From the NCBI GenBank assembly GCA_029256185.1, contig JAQSYI010000010.1, positions 1 through 64,000 of the forward strand: 64,000 nucleotides of DNA, read 5' to 3'. Below the pieces are notes generated by a model. That model saw nothing but the letters and a program-made list of their open reading frames with translations, searched no databases and had not been told where the DNA came from. This document shows positions 29,701 to 37,866 of the stretch, piece after piece. The DNA is from Paenibacillaceae bacterium. Lineage in GTDB: Bacteria; Bacillota; Bacilli; Paenibacillales; NBRC-103111. The position numbers and the translations under genes are program-made. Within the stretch, counting starts at the first letter, position 1, and each line of letters opens with the position of its first letter.

Positions 29701-30044
29701 GACTGCCGTGCCGCATAGTTATCCGCTACATACAAATTGGCACCTTTGACATGCCCCGACGGGTACAAAACAACATCTGTAGCCTGAAAAACAAGGCTGG
29801 TTCCCCCCAGGTATACCCGAAGATACGATACGTCTGTTACACCTTCGGAGTCATCCAACGTGAGAGGAATCCGTACCAAGGATTGGATTCTTTCAATCCC
29901 CACCGTTTCCTCAACCGATACCGTCCTCAATACACTTTCCATCGCGTATGCTTTGTCGGTTGCTAAAGGCACGTAAGACAAAAACAGACACATGATAAGG
30001 CCGACCATCACCAATCGCGTTGTACGATAACTTTTGAACATCAT
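26739..30044 (-). CDS. Large secreted protein with two carbohydrate-binding-like modules
   Basis: 1101 residues from ATG 30044 (AAAGGGAGGT ribosome site); the 75 codons open upstream lack one. The signal peptide MMFKSYRTTRLVMVGLIMC... ends near DKAYA. Two related beta-sandwich modules of the CBM4/9-like type occur, one after about residue 200 (DDFETGAFTINGSPVGWSPI ... GTAWFDSLSF) and one at the C terminus (NAGFELNPINANTWSAFNWG ... GTAWFDDLQL). The middle (about 600-930) is rich in aromatic residues with helices typical of an alpha-toroid (DAWTMSALANYVNYKITGN, YNVWTLHGIYTIGMFYNQS, MEFTSGVVYMWGH), resembling polysaccharide lyases. I cannot assign a family with certainty; a secreted polysaccharide-degrading enzyme is the best guess. 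It forms its own unit upstream of the second uptake operon. Confidence 0.7.
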   Translation of the reverse strand: MMFKSYRTTRLVMVGLIMCLFLSYVPLATDKAYAMESVLRTVSVEETVGIERIQSLVRIPLTLDDSEGVTDVSYLRVYLGGTSLVFQATDVVLYPSGHVKGANLYVADNYAARQSKTYTIILSTEAAAFVNSITVTNNTNDITFAGNDLSVTFNKDATANPGTIKAITSSKGTVTIGSPGNPSTNKFAGPRASIRLEALFTNMNDDFETGAFTINGSPVGWSPIAVSGSPVFQWSNSMYKNGSKSVQITNSNSSIQGRWESDKVPVKQGYQYYVEGWIKASAISLPASGTNTGAAMGYKFYDAANNLISEVYSNSTSSSSWAQVYTAVTNVPLNATKVSLFCSLNAGGTAWFDSLSFVEGESLATNMDNTSNTQQNDSLTYENGPLFAKVTIVNQQKRAGTPVDAYQTIEYLIPKYNSYFDQVVEYGGASSNPDSGVSGGTPLYLLQGPIYLGGNDTPTRNDQIVSYSLGTTGSSLAGDTKLAVVDSSTQTAFIPVALHDDGFTNIDYYGDQLRIIGPNDVPVGLTKFYFHFYTHNKTYTSYIINNDTSAGSLNRKAIEYANPLVGIVDKMGGSFDTDIVPLIKQINDLAGNANLRPDAWTMSALANYVNYKITGNPAYKSTADSIVNANVASGMTSVSYWENQILNGTYNVWTLHGIYTIGMFYNQSPLLWQIADAAGQAAINKRGFVDNYGYNHIANLPDDVASKTGVSNMEFTSGVVYMWGHKQAGNTVAYNYIKNMLSNPIFHNFVNSNEVPYNSVVNGQYVPIVTSGPNNVLQPHYEALTTSVYDEVTMVSGGELHYEVPNYRMMFHAVDIDTGHKGQDNSGWPNDDRLQNHFWRLGFANGYAYNIKLFLGNSEERNPTVGITTIKMILNQLISTLNTPVPDQSGANGVKQFPLIIDPGYQYPFNTYGYYGARVYDPTTLVNIAHSLNNLYTQLKLYVPVPNAGFELNPINANTWSAFNWGGSPTVTWAGDAVHSGDHSLKVTNAITAIGGVNKDLISNRIAVSPNKSYTLKGWIKTDAVISPKPSEGAYYAIGFSDSTGAWIGGSIYTNVLTGTNGWAQVSVTVTSPSNAAKATISARLNGSGTAWFDDLQLIQE

Positions 30045-30560
30045 TTTACCTCCCTTTATATGAATGAAGCGTTTACTTTTTTGAGCATATGGCCAATACT
30101 CCTGCTTTGTAAAGTTCTCATTCTGACAGTGCCGAATCCAAAAAGATTTATAGTTCTCATATTGGAAACAGTCTGGTTGTGCCAAAAAGAGAACCTTGCC
30201 TCCTCGTAGGAAATTTGTTACAAACTTCAATTTGTCTTTGCTCGTATAACTACTTAATAGCAAAATCACATCAGGTGTGTATATTTAGACTGGCAAATCA
30301 AAGTTATGCGCGGCGCTCGCGAAAAAAGCGAAGTGTGGGAACGGGCACAAGGGCTGGAGGCATGTTTAGGGGCTAAAAAAACTGTTATACGGTGTTATAT
30401 GAAGTACGAGCCTTCTTGAGTCAGCTCTCACATAAAAATTTTTTCAATATTTACACTGGACAGTGAAAAGTTCTTGTCGAAAAATAGCTGCATAGAAAAA
30501 TAACCCAATTGAGCGAATTATGGTATCCTTTAGTTCTCACACGAAAGGAATAATCGCCAA
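30045..30560. other. Gene-free region with remnant repeat end
   Basis: Leader of the large secreted protein gene on one side and the transposase remnant on the other. Apart from the repeat end at 30384-30398 I see no gene or clear RNA. Confidence 0.6.
30384..30398 (+). repeat. Structured repeat remnant R3, right end only
   Basis: ATACGGTGTTATATGAAGTACGA at this site begins with the conserved right end of the array repeat (AATACGGTGTTAT) and continues like a cassette start. Only about 15 bases of the repeat survive. Confidence 0.45.
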
Positions 30561-31259
30561 ATGGGTTACAAGAAGCAGTTTACCGCATTTGTGAGCGATT
30601 GACCATACCTATGCCTCAAATACATGAACAACCCCATCCTTCCCTTCCGCTCCTGCTTTTCCCGACAAGCCACGTTTGAGTGGTTCGTTATCCTGGTCGT
30701 CGGCTTCATGCTGCGCTCCGGCCATCTGGGCGTAACCTCGGTGATTCGGGATTTATCGCTGAATGGTCGCTGTTATGAGACGCTCCTTCACTTCTTTCGT
30801 TCGTCCGCGTGGACGGTGTCTTCCGTGCGGCAGGTTTGGCTTCAAGTCGTTCGCCGATCTGCCCCCTTGATGCGGGTTCAAGGTCGTGTGGTTCTCGTCG
30901 GCGATGGGATGAAGCAGGCCAAGGAAGGCCGCCGGATGCCGGGCGTCAAGAAGCTCCATCAAGAATCCGAAAATGTCACCAAGGGTGATTATATCTTTGG
31001 TCATTTGTTCGGTGCCATCGGCATTCTGGTCGGTGATTCCCGCAAGTGGTTCTGCTTGCCCTTGTTCATGAATCTGCAGGATGGTATCCAAACCATTCTG
31101 GGCTGGAAGAAGTCCAAGGATGAGGCACAGTCGCCTTCCCATGTCGTTCAAATGATTGAACAAGGCTTTGAGGCCGCGAAAGGTTTCGGTCAAGCGCTGC
31201 TGCTTTTGGATCGGTACTTCTTGTCCGTTCCAGCCTTGGAGCGGCTGAACTCGAACTGA
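30561..31259 (+). pseudogene. DDE transposase remnant, frameshifted and truncated
   Basis: From ATG 30561 (MGYKKQFTAFVS) the frame breaks twice near 30600-30650, then reads openly as a DDE transposase: FEWFVILVVGFMLRSGHLGVTSVIRD, VVLVGDGMKQAKEGRRMPGVKKLHQESEN, KGDYIFGHLFGAIGILVGD and LLLLDRYFLSVPALERL, with Asp residues in VGDG and LLDR. It stops at ERLNSN, well short of the usual length, so the last catalytic part is gone. CCCAATTGAG occurs on both sides (about 30505 and 31278) and may mark the ends of the former element. Confidence 0.75.
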
Positions 31260-31361
31260 CCATTTATTCAGTCCCCCCCCAATTGAGTTGAATTGCCCAA
31301 TGACGAAATTGCCGGAATCGATACAATGAAACTATCAAGCTATGAGAGGAGACGATCTTGA

Positions 31362-33185
31362 ATGGCGTTAATGAAAGACGACGCACTGCATGCATTGCCT
31401 GCAAGGGCCGTTCTATTGAAGGGCGATTGGGATTACCGCATACGTAACATTACCAAGAAACAGTTAAAGGAGCTTAACTATACGAAGCTGGTGGATTTCT
31501 TCCGTTATCAGACGGAGGAGTTCGCTGCTGGGGAATTCTGGGGAAAGACGATGCGGGCGGCTTGCCTGGCTTGCGAATATACGGGCGATTCGGAGCTGAA
31601 AGAGCTTCTGGACCGCACGGTGGACGATCTGCTCTCCATACAAGGGGAAGACGGATGTCTCAGTGTACATCCTACCAGCAAGCAACCCTACAAGGCGGAT
31701 CTATGGGAGAGAAAATATGTCTTGCTGGGTTTGGGACAATATTACGAGATGACGCAAGATGACAAGGCTTTGAAGGGAATGATCCGTCTCGCCGATTATA
31801 CGATCGGCCAGGTCGGGCCGGCTCCGAAGGTGCCGATCACGGAAACGGGTTGGGCTTTCTACGGTATGGAGTCCAGCTCGATCCTCGAGCCTGTTATGAA
31901 GCTGTATCATTGGACGGGGTATAAGAGATACTTGGACTTTGCTAAATATATTATCGAGGATGCGGGAGGATGCGCGAGGGAGAACCTGTTCGAGGCGGCA
32001 TACTCCGGCAAATACCCGATGGATATCGGATCGAACGGAATACCGGAGGAAAGCGTGGCGAAAGCTTACGAGATGATGTCTTGCTTCGAAGGACTGATGG
32101 AATACTACAGAGCAACCGGAGAGGAGAAGTGGAAAGAAGCGGTGCTTAGGTTTTATGGCAATCTCGTCGATCAGGAGGTTACGATTATCGGTTCCGGAGG
32201 CGCGGACAAGCCGCATAATCTTGGGCCGGGAACGGGCGAACAGTGGAATCGGACAAAATTCGAGCAAACGAACCCGGATATCCATCTTATGCAAGAGACT
32301 TGCGTGACCGTTACCTGGATGAAACTTTGTCTCCAACTGCTTCGGATGACGGCGGATCCTGCGGTCGCCGACGAGCTCGAGAAAAGCGTCTATAATGCCC
32401 TCCTCGGAGCAGCGAAACCGGAAGGGAATTACTTCGAATACTTCCCCAAGCTGAACGGAACCCGTGACGCGCAGGTGAACTTCAGCTATGATATCGACGG
32501 CTTTCCCTTAAGCTGTTGCACGGCCAACGGCCCGATGGGTTTGGTGCTCTTGCCGTTCGTTGCGGCAATGAAGGATGAAGAAGGGCCGTTCATCCAGCTC
32601 TATCTTGCAGGGGAATACCAAATAGAGCTTGCGGAAGGGCAGAAGCTGGCGTGGACGATCGAGACCACATACCCGGTAGAGGGAACGATTCGATTGAAGA
32701 TCACGCAAGCTCCAGACAACGGATTAATCGTTCCGTTTCGGTTACGAATACCCGCATGGAGCTTGCACTCTTCGCTTCACGTCAACGAAGGTAAGGCATA
32801 TTCGGCACAGAAAGGCACTTATAGGGAAATTCGTCGTCAATGGAGTCAGGGTGACGTAATCCGCTTAGAGCTGGACATGACCGGAAGAATCGTAACGGCT
32901 CCGCATGGAAGCAACCGTGCCGGCGATCCCTTCATAGCTTTGCTTCGCGGACCCTTGGTGCTGTCTAGGGATGCCCGGGTGGGGGGAGATATTCAAGCCA
33001 GAGTCGATATCCCATCTGATGCCGAAGGCCGAGTCGAGCTCAGAGCGGTACCGCCTACAACAGCTCGAATTGCCGCGCAATTCGTCGTTCCGTCCAAGGA
33101 AGGGGAATTCCAAGTCGTAGATTACGCTTCGGCGGGATCAACGTGGGACGAGAAGTCGGAATTCAGAACATGGATGCCCATATAA
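31362..33185 (+). CDS. GH127-type beta-L-arabinofuranosidase
   Basis: 607 residues without signal peptide. The protein belongs to the GH127/DUF1680 group: helical barrel N terminus (FFRYQTEEFAAGEFWGKTMRAACLACEYTGD), MQETCVTVTWMKLCLQLLRMT, LEKSVYNALLGA, the zinc-site segment NYFEYFPKLNG and the Cys pair in PLSCCTANGPMG, where one Cys is the catalytic nucleophile of the family. C-terminal beta-sandwich (LRIPAWSLHSSLHVNEG). GAGAGGAG precedes the ATG, and TACAAT at 31322-31327 is a plausible -10. It is transcribed towards an AraC regulator on the other strand. It probably removes L-arabinofuranose from arabinan or glycoprotein fragments. The genes beside it are not transport genes. Confidence 0.88.
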   Translation: MALMKDDALHALPARAVLLKGDWDYRIRNITKKQLKELNYTKLVDFFRYQTEEFAAGEFWGKTMRAACLACEYTGDSELKELLDRTVDDLLSIQGEDGCLSVHPTSKQPYKADLWERKYVLLGLGQYYEMTQDDKALKGMIRLADYTIGQVGPAPKVPITETGWAFYGMESSSILEPVMKLYHWTGYKRYLDFAKYIIEDAGGCARENLFEAAYSGKYPMDIGSNGIPEESVAKAYEMMSCFEGLMEYYRATGEEKWKEAVLRFYGNLVDQEVTIIGSGGADKPHNLGPGTGEQWNRTKFEQTNPDIHLMQETCVTVTWMKLCLQLLRMTADPAVADELEKSVYNALLGAAKPEGNYFEYFPKLNGTRDAQVNFSYDIDGFPLSCCTANGPMGLVLLPFVAAMKDEEGPFIQLYLAGEYQIELAEGQKLAWTIETTYPVEGTIRLKITQAPDNGLIVPFRLRIPAWSLHSSLHVNEGKAYSAQKGTYREIRRQWSQGDVIRLELDMTGRIVTAPHGSNRAGDPFIALLRGPLVLSRDARVGGDIQARVDIPSDAEGRVELRAVPPTTARIAAQFVVPSKEGEFQVVDYASAGSTWDEKSEFRTWMPI

Positions 33186-33238
33186 TCAAATAATCGAATA
33201 ACCGGAATCAAACTAATCTTCGCCGTGAGACTATCTGA

Positions 33239-34057
33239 TCAAGAGGAGAACTTGATTCGATAATCCCCCGGCGTCATTCCGAAGTGAATCTTAAATTGAG
33301 TATAGAATGTCTTCATATCGGAATATCCGCATAATCGGGCGACGTCGGCTACGGAGTCTTGCCCCTCTGTCAATAACTCGGCGCAGAGACGCAACCGGTG
33401 ATCCCTAACGTAAGCTCCAACAGACATCCCCCGCGCTTCGCGGAAAGCAACATTCAGGTAAGTCGCACTCACGCCTAGCCGATTGCTAAGCTCCTTAAGA
33501 CCGATTTTGCCAATCTCGTTCCGGTGTATTTCCTCAATGGCCTGTTTAACGCACGTGGTCTTTTTACGTTGTACGTATGATTCAGTTATGCCATTGTTAT
33601 CCGTGGATTGACGCATCAGCCTGATCAAGGCGATGCGCAGATAACTCCGAAGAGCATCAAGATACCCTTCCCTTTTCTCTTTGTATTCTCGCGTCATGGC
33701 TTGAAACAAATGGTCCATCTCCGAATGTTCCATACCCTTGAAGAGGGAGATCGCCTTGAAGAAACTCCAGTCGAATTTTATGAAATAATCCAAGAATAAG
33801 CAATTTACCCAAGAAAAAGGAATTCCGTCTCCTTTCAGCGGTTGGAGAGAGTGCATCGCGTCTTCTTCGTGAATAAGAATAACGTCGCCGGCGGAGATTC
33901 TGACAGTATGCCCTTCCGTGCAGTGTAGTCCTTGACCGGATCGGACATAGGCAATTTCATAAAAAGAGTGGCAATGACTTGGAAGTCCGTCTTCTCCCGA
34001 GCTTGCTAACATACGCACCTGCTCACCGGGATCAATAATAGAGAGGGTGTACCTCAT
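33239..34057 (-). CDS. AraC-family transcriptional regulator with cupin sensor
   Basis: 272 residues. The N-terminal cupin-like sugar-sensing domain (about 20-100) contains SHCHSFYEIAYVRSGQG and RISAGDVILIHEEDAM. The C-terminal 100 residues carry two HTH motifs (IGLKELSNRLGVSATYLNVAFRE and SVADVARLCGYSDMKTFYTQFKI) and end GMTPGDYRIKF. It is convergent with the GH127 gene, which is the most likely target. No terminator is visible in the 53 bases between them. Confidence 0.9.
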   Translation of the reverse strand: MRYTLSIIDPGEQVRMLASSGEDGLPSHCHSFYEIAYVRSGQGLHCTEGHTVRISAGDVILIHEEDAMHSLQPLKGDGIPFSWVNCLFLDYFIKFDWSFFKAISLFKGMEHSEMDHLFQAMTREYKEKREGYLDALRSYLRIALIRLMRQSTDNNGITESYVQRKKTTCVKQAIEEIHRNEIGKIGLKELSNRLGVSATYLNVAFREARGMSVGAYVRDHRLRLCAELLTEGQDSVADVARLCGYSDMKTFYTQFKIHFGMTPGDYRIKFSS

Positions 34058-34358
34058 CTTCTAGTCCTCCAGACTGTTCTTCAATCATTCATGAAATGAA
34101 AATAAGATGGAAGTCGAAATTTCGGTCAAATATAGTGATGAGTCTCCCTCATAGTGGAATTATTTTCAGCATGGAGCAGTTGCCCCGAATCATGTCTGAA
34201 TGGGGGCTATTTGCCATTCCTTCGTCTGGATACCAGCATCTCATTAATCTGACGGCTTTGCAAGGTGGCCCGTATTTGACGCTTACTGTTATCCTAAACT
34301 CCCTTTTCTTTATCTCCTGAAGCCATGATGTCACAGTCCTCCTCAACCCCCTAATACG
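34058..34358. other. Intergenic region at the left edge of the cassette array
   Basis: Short open frames on both strands have no ribosome sites and match nothing I recognise. GTTATCC at about 34286 may be a decayed cassette border, but no repeat can be seen next to it. The left limit of the array is therefore uncertain. Confidence 0.4.
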
Positions 34359-34925
34359 CTATTCTTCCCATAATCTTATTATTTCTTCTAATTCTAGGTC
34401 ATTGAATTGTAATTTATAGATGTCTGGTTTCATTGTTTGATTCAAGAAATCCAATCCGTAATCCGCATCAAAATAACTCATCATCAATGTCATTACATTT
34501 CCGTGCGTTCCAATAGCAATTTTCTTCCCTTTGTATACTTCTAAGATATGTTTCAAGACTACTATTGATCTATTCCGGCAAACAGTGTTTGACTCTCCTC
34601 CTGGCAATGCATAGTCAGGGTTATCAAACATCCTCTTTACAGCAGGCATAAACTCTTCATCAGAAATAATATCGTCGGAGAAATGCCTTTCCCTAAGATC
34701 CTCAAATATCTTAATATCTAATTCTAACTCTCTGGCCAACCCCTCCAATGTTAGAATTGCCCGAGCATAGGGACTTGAAGAAATAAGGTTTATTCCTTCG
34801 TCCTTTAATATCTCTGTTATTATTTCTGCATTCATTTTGCCTTTTAGAGTAAGTCCCCTGGTTCTTTCATTTCCTTCTGTATACGGTGATTCAGCATGCC
34901 TAACCATATAAATAATGGTCTTCAT
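34359..34925 (-). CDS. Histidine phosphatase family protein (cassette 1)
   Basis: 188 residues of the phosphoglycerate mutase-like superfamily. The catalytic RHG-type motif is MVRHAES (His at about 9), SSPYARAILTLEGLA carries the second Arg, and the second catalytic His is in IGTHGNVMTL. EDLRERHFSD supplies the acid. It starts 33 bases from repeat R4 and has a fair ribosome site (AAGGG). The substrate, probably a small phosphorylated metabolite, cannot be deduced. Base composition is AT-rich compared with the surrounding sugar genes. Confidence 0.88.
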   Translation of the reverse strand: MKTIIYMVRHAESPYTEGNERTRGLTLKGKMNAEIITEILKDEGINLISSSPYARAILTLEGLARELELDIKIFEDLRERHFSDDIISDEEFMPAVKRMFDNPDYALPGGESNTVCRNRSIVVLKHILEVYKGKKIAIGTHGNVMTLMMSYFDADYGLDFLNQTMKPDIYKLQFNDLELEEIIRLWEE

Positions 34926-34958
34926 ATAGATTCCCTTGAATTACTCTCGTAATATCAC

Positions 34959-35118
34959 ATAACGTCGTTGTTTTCACGAACCCGAGAGGCTTAAGGTGCG
35001 CCAGCGCCGAGTGGCTCCGCCCCTTTGCCTCGCAGGATTGTCTGCTGATTCCGTTTCCGCGAAATGCCTCGGGCAGACCAAGGGGGCTTTGACCCCCGCG
35101 GCGGGAATACGGTGTTAT
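34959..35118 (+). repeat. Cassette repeat R4 (160 bp)
   Basis: Complete copy from ATAAC to GTTAT. Outer arm GTTTTCACG with CGGGAATAC; central arm AACCCGAGAGGCTTAAG with a matching TTGCCTCGCAGGATT; second arm GTCTGC; third hairpin GGGGGC-TTTG-ACCCCC. Confidence 0.8.
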
Positions 35119-35230
35119 CTGATGTCAGTGCCTTCATTGAATTACTTTCAAAATTCCCTTACTCGATGATTCCTCCGTCTAAATCATGTTATAATGGAGA
35201 TAATTACTTCTTAAAAAGGAGTTGTTGCCG

Positions 35231-35467
35231 TTGGCAGTCAACAGAGATCACATACATGAACTTATAAATCGTCTTTCTGATAATGACCTTGCACTCGTAA
35301 GCGACTTAATGGAACGCTTGACTCAATTTCCTGCTTACAGAGACATCCCACTTGACGACGAACCCACAACCCAAGAGGACCTGGATGCCATACATGCGGC
35401 CGACGAAGCTCTCGAAAAAGGTGAATTAATTAGTTATAAGGACATTAAACATGAATTACGAAATTAA
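35231..35467 (+). CDS. Antitoxin of a RelE/ParE-type pair (cassette 2)
   Basis: 78 residues from TTG 35231 (MAVNRDHIHELINRLSDNDL...), nine bases after AAGGAG; earlier in-frame TTGs are too close to that site. The N-terminal helical part (LINRLSDNDLALVSDLMERL) suits DNA binding or dimerisation, and the charged C-terminal tail (TTQEDLDAIHAADEALEKGE) suits toxin wrapping. It overlaps the toxin gene by 17 bases. It reads opposite to the other cassette genes, so it must bring its own promoter. Confidence 0.8.
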   Translation: MAVNRDHIHELINRLSDNDLALVSDLMERLTQFPAYRDIPLDDEPTTQEDLDAIHAADEALEKGELISYKDIKHELRN

Positions 35468-35717
35468 GTTCTACAAAGATGCTTTAAAAAGCATTCGAAA
35501 AATGGATTCTCTTACAAGAAACAGAATTTTAGATCACATCGAAATGTTATCACAAAATCCAAGGCATCCTGAACTTGATATTAAAAAAATGCAAGGCATC
35601 GACAATCGGTTTCGTCTTCGAGTTGCATCATACCGTGTAATCTTCTCAGTCTTTAATGATCAGTTGCTTATTTTAGTAATCAAAATAGGTTCACGTGGAG
35701 ATGTTTACAAATCCTAA
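35451..35717 (+). CDS. RelE/ParE-family toxin (cassette 2)
   Basis: 88 residues with the compact ParE/RelE fold: NYEIKFYKDALKSIRKMD at the N terminus, helix SLTRNRILDHIEMLSQNP, then KKMQGIDNRFRLRVASYRVIFSVFNDQLLILVIKIGSRGDVYK. The Arg residues in FRLRVASYRVIF and the terminal RGDVYK are where RelE-like RNases keep their active site; ParE-like gyrase poisoning cannot be excluded. Translation is coupled to the antitoxin. Toxin-antitoxin pairs are common stabilising cargo of large cassette arrays. Confidence 0.88.
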   Translation: MNYEIKFYKDALKSIRKMDSLTRNRILDHIEMLSQNPRHPELDIKKMQGIDNRFRLRVASYRVIFSVFNDQLLILVIKIGSRGDVYKS

Positions 35718-35781
35718 GGTACTTGCAGTTGCAAGTGCCTTTCTTTTGATTTTTTACTCATGTGTTTTGCACTGGTTTCAG

Positions 35782-35853
35782 ATAACCGTCGTTGTATTCA
35801 TGAACCCGAGAGGTGTTTTAGGTGAAGGTTCTGACAGCCTCGAAATACTCAAG
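35782..35853 (+). repeat. Cassette repeat R5, left part only
   Basis: ATAACCGTCGTTGTATTCATGAACCCGAGAGG is intact; then a short stretch including GCCTCGAAATACTCAAG resembles the interior and the right end is missing. An internal deletion has removed most of this copy. Confidence 0.65.
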
Positions 35854-35854
35854 T

Positions 35855-36349
35855 TTATTTTATTATATGCTCATACAAAGCAATACAGATTCCATCCGGC
35901 ATTGTCATACGCTTAACTTGATTAAATTTGTTATCTTCATATAGTCTTATAAGGTTATCTCGATCTGCATAGAACTCAATTCTTACGTATTTTTTATTTC
36001 GTCTTTTAGCTTCATTCTTAACCCAATCAATAATGTAGTTTGAGATTCCCATTCCTGCATATTGTCTGCGTACCCCTAGTTTCTTTAAGAATAAATCTTC
36101 TATTTTATTCCCTTCAGGCCACCAAAACTCATTTTCTTCCTTTAACATAAAAGCTCCCGCAGGCTCATTATCATTGAAACAAATATAAAAATCTGTATCC
36201 TCGTTATTCCGAATAAAGTTATCATATTCCAATCCTTCTAAACTCCACATTGGTTTATCAATTTCCTCCAACCAAATCGCAATCTCCCTTAATATTGAAA
36301 GGAACAGTTCCAATCGGTTTTCGCTAACTTTTTGGATCTTTAATTCCAT
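35855..36349 (-). CDS. GNAT-family N-acetyltransferase (cassette 3)
   Basis: 164 residues. The acetyl-CoA-binding core is LFLKKLGVRRQYAGMGISNYIIDWVKNEAKRRNKKYVRIEFYADRDNLIRLYEDNKF, in which RRQYAGMGIS is the R/Q-x-x-G-x-G/A phosphate-binding loop and the Tyr in RLYEDNKF is the usual general acid. The start has GAGGTGA eight bases upstream and lies only 15 bases from the cassette border. The acceptor substrate is unknown; a small molecule such as an antibiotic or amino acid derivative is possible. Confidence 0.88.
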   Translation of the reverse strand: MELKIQKVSENRLELFLSILREIAIWLEEIDKPMWSLEGLEYDNFIRNNEDTDFYICFNDNEPAGAFMLKEENEFWWPEGNKIEDLFLKKLGVRRQYAGMGISNYIIDWVKNEAKRRNKKYVRIEFYADRDNLIRLYEDNKFNQVKRMTMPDGICIALYEHIIK

Positions 36350-36364
36350 AAGTCACCTCTATGT

Positions 36365-36513
36365 TAACAATTTACTCATCAAAGCGAAGCTGGCTTCTCG
36401 ACCAGCCGCGACTGCGGTTAGGTTCGCAGGGTTGTCTGCCTGATTCCACTTCTCCGAATTGCCTCGGGCAGACCAAGGGGGCTTTGACCCCCGCGGCGGG
36501 AATACGGTGTTAT
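36365..36513 (+). repeat. Cassette repeat R6, shortened left end
   Basis: The left border is TTAAC followed by a divergent 15 bases in place of the usual TTGTATTC arm. From GCGAAGCTGGCTTCTCGACC it matches R8: tip hairpins GCTGG-CCAGC and CCGC-GCGG, the GTCTGCC/GGGCAGAC arm, GGGGGC-TTTG-ACCCCC and AATACGGTGTTAT. Confidence 0.7.
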
Positions 36514-36535
36514 TCGATGCCTGTGACTTCTTGAA

Positions 36536-37622
36536 CTACTTTTCAACGTCTTTATTCGGATTATAATTTCCCACTTGAATATCTGCTTTCTTCAATTCAT
36601 TTAATCTTCTATCCCAGAATCGATGCCAATCCGGTTTGTTAGTGTATGGATGAAGTAATTTGAAGTTTTCACCCATACCTGCTAAAAGTACATCTTCGAA
36701 TCTTGATATTTGTCCTTGGCGTTGCCCCCAAATAATCCTACTAATATTATCTTCATCGTATTCTCTTATACAATCTTCTATCTGCTTAAAATTGCTAAAA
36801 CCAATAGAAATTAATTGGTCAGCCATTATCCAGTAAGAAAAATCGTTTATCCTTCCATCAATTCCAAATTTATTATTTAAATATTGCTTTAATGCATCTG
36901 GAGTAATTTCAACTTCAGATAATCTACCAGCTTGTACATTAATTCTAGACTCATTTCTAGACTTCTCATCTTCATCTTGAATTGATTGAAATTCTCTATC
37001 AGCAATTTCAAGGAGTCCTGCTAGGTCGGTAAATCTTCGTTTAATTGATTTTGTAATTGCTACTTCTGATTTGTACTGTATATCGTGCTCGATTTCTGCC
37101 CATGCATGCTGTAAAATTGTTCGAACCTGTATCTCCGCAACTAGCCCATTAAATCTTGAATATTCTAAAAGATCATTCCGGTTATTTTTAAGATTAACTA
37201 AATAATGAATGCTCAAATAGCCTAGTTTATCTTCAAGTAATTCACTTTTATCACTTCTTTCAATAACCACAAATTCATTTTGAATAATTGCATCAACTTC
37301 CTGAATAGTCTTAGTAAAAAAAGTAATCACCCTTACTCCCGCAAGATCTGTGATATTCCTTAGTGGTTCTTCATATTTCGGTCTATAAATATCATCCTTA
37401 GAAGGCTTTGCGACTTTTTCTCCAAAACTTTTAATTGTTTTTGCCCTTGCTTCAATTGAATGATAGTAAATTTCTTTTTTTTTCAAACATTGTGTGATAA
37501 TGCTTTTTAATGAAGAACTTAAATTCCTCATATAGTGGTTGTACTTTAATATACTCTAAAATTGCTTTTTGTTTATGATCCTCAAAATTAAATGCTTTTT
37601 CTTGAAGTAATTCTTCATTCAT
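36536..37622 (-). CDS. RelA/SpoT-domain (p)ppGpp synthetase-like protein, frameshifted at A9 (cassette 4)
   Basis: The open frame 36536-37531 (331 residues) has a RelA/SpoT nucleotidyltransferase domain: YHSIEARAKTIKSFGEKVAKPSKDD, ITDLAGVRVITFF, KLGYLSIHYLV and AEIQVRTILQHAWAEIEHDIQYKS, including the DLAG, GYxxxH and EIQVRT motifs. The natural N terminus lies in another frame from ATG 37622 (MNEELLQEKAF..., EYIKVQPLYEEFKFF); the frames meet at a run of nine A at 37475-37483, where eight would restore one 362-residue protein. The cause could be sequencing error, inactivation or a phase-variable tract. There is no HD hydrolase or TGS domain, so this is a small alarmone synthetase-like protein. 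It may also be a toxin of the toxSAS kind. Start 48 bases from the cassette border. Confidence 0.8.
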
Positions 37623-37670
37623 TTTAATAGTGCCCCTTTAGCATTAATTAATTTATTTCACAGGTTTCGC

Positions 37671-37826
37671 ATAACGTTGTTGTATTCCTGAACCCGAGAG
37701 GCTTAAGCCGCTCCAGCGGCGGGTGGCTCCGCCACTTAGCCTCGCAGGGTTGTCTGCTGATTCCGCTTCCTCGAAAAGCCTCTGCAGACCAAGGGCGATC
37801 AGGCCTGCCGTGGAATACGGTGTTAT
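37671..37826 (+). repeat. Cassette repeat R7 (156 bp)
   Basis: Complete copy. Central arm AACCCGAGAGGCTTAAG with CTTAGCCTCGCAGGGTT, tip hairpins CCGC-TCCA-GCGG and GTGGC-TCC-GCCAC, second arm GTCTGC/GCAGAC, outer arm GTATTCC with GGAATAC. Confidence 0.85.
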
Positions 37827-37866
37827 CTGAAGGAGCCTCTTCCATGAATTTACCCACAAAAATTCT

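Noticed and set aside
34096..34320. Short frames left of the array
   Set aside because: Overlapping on both strands, no ribosome site, no recognisable motif.
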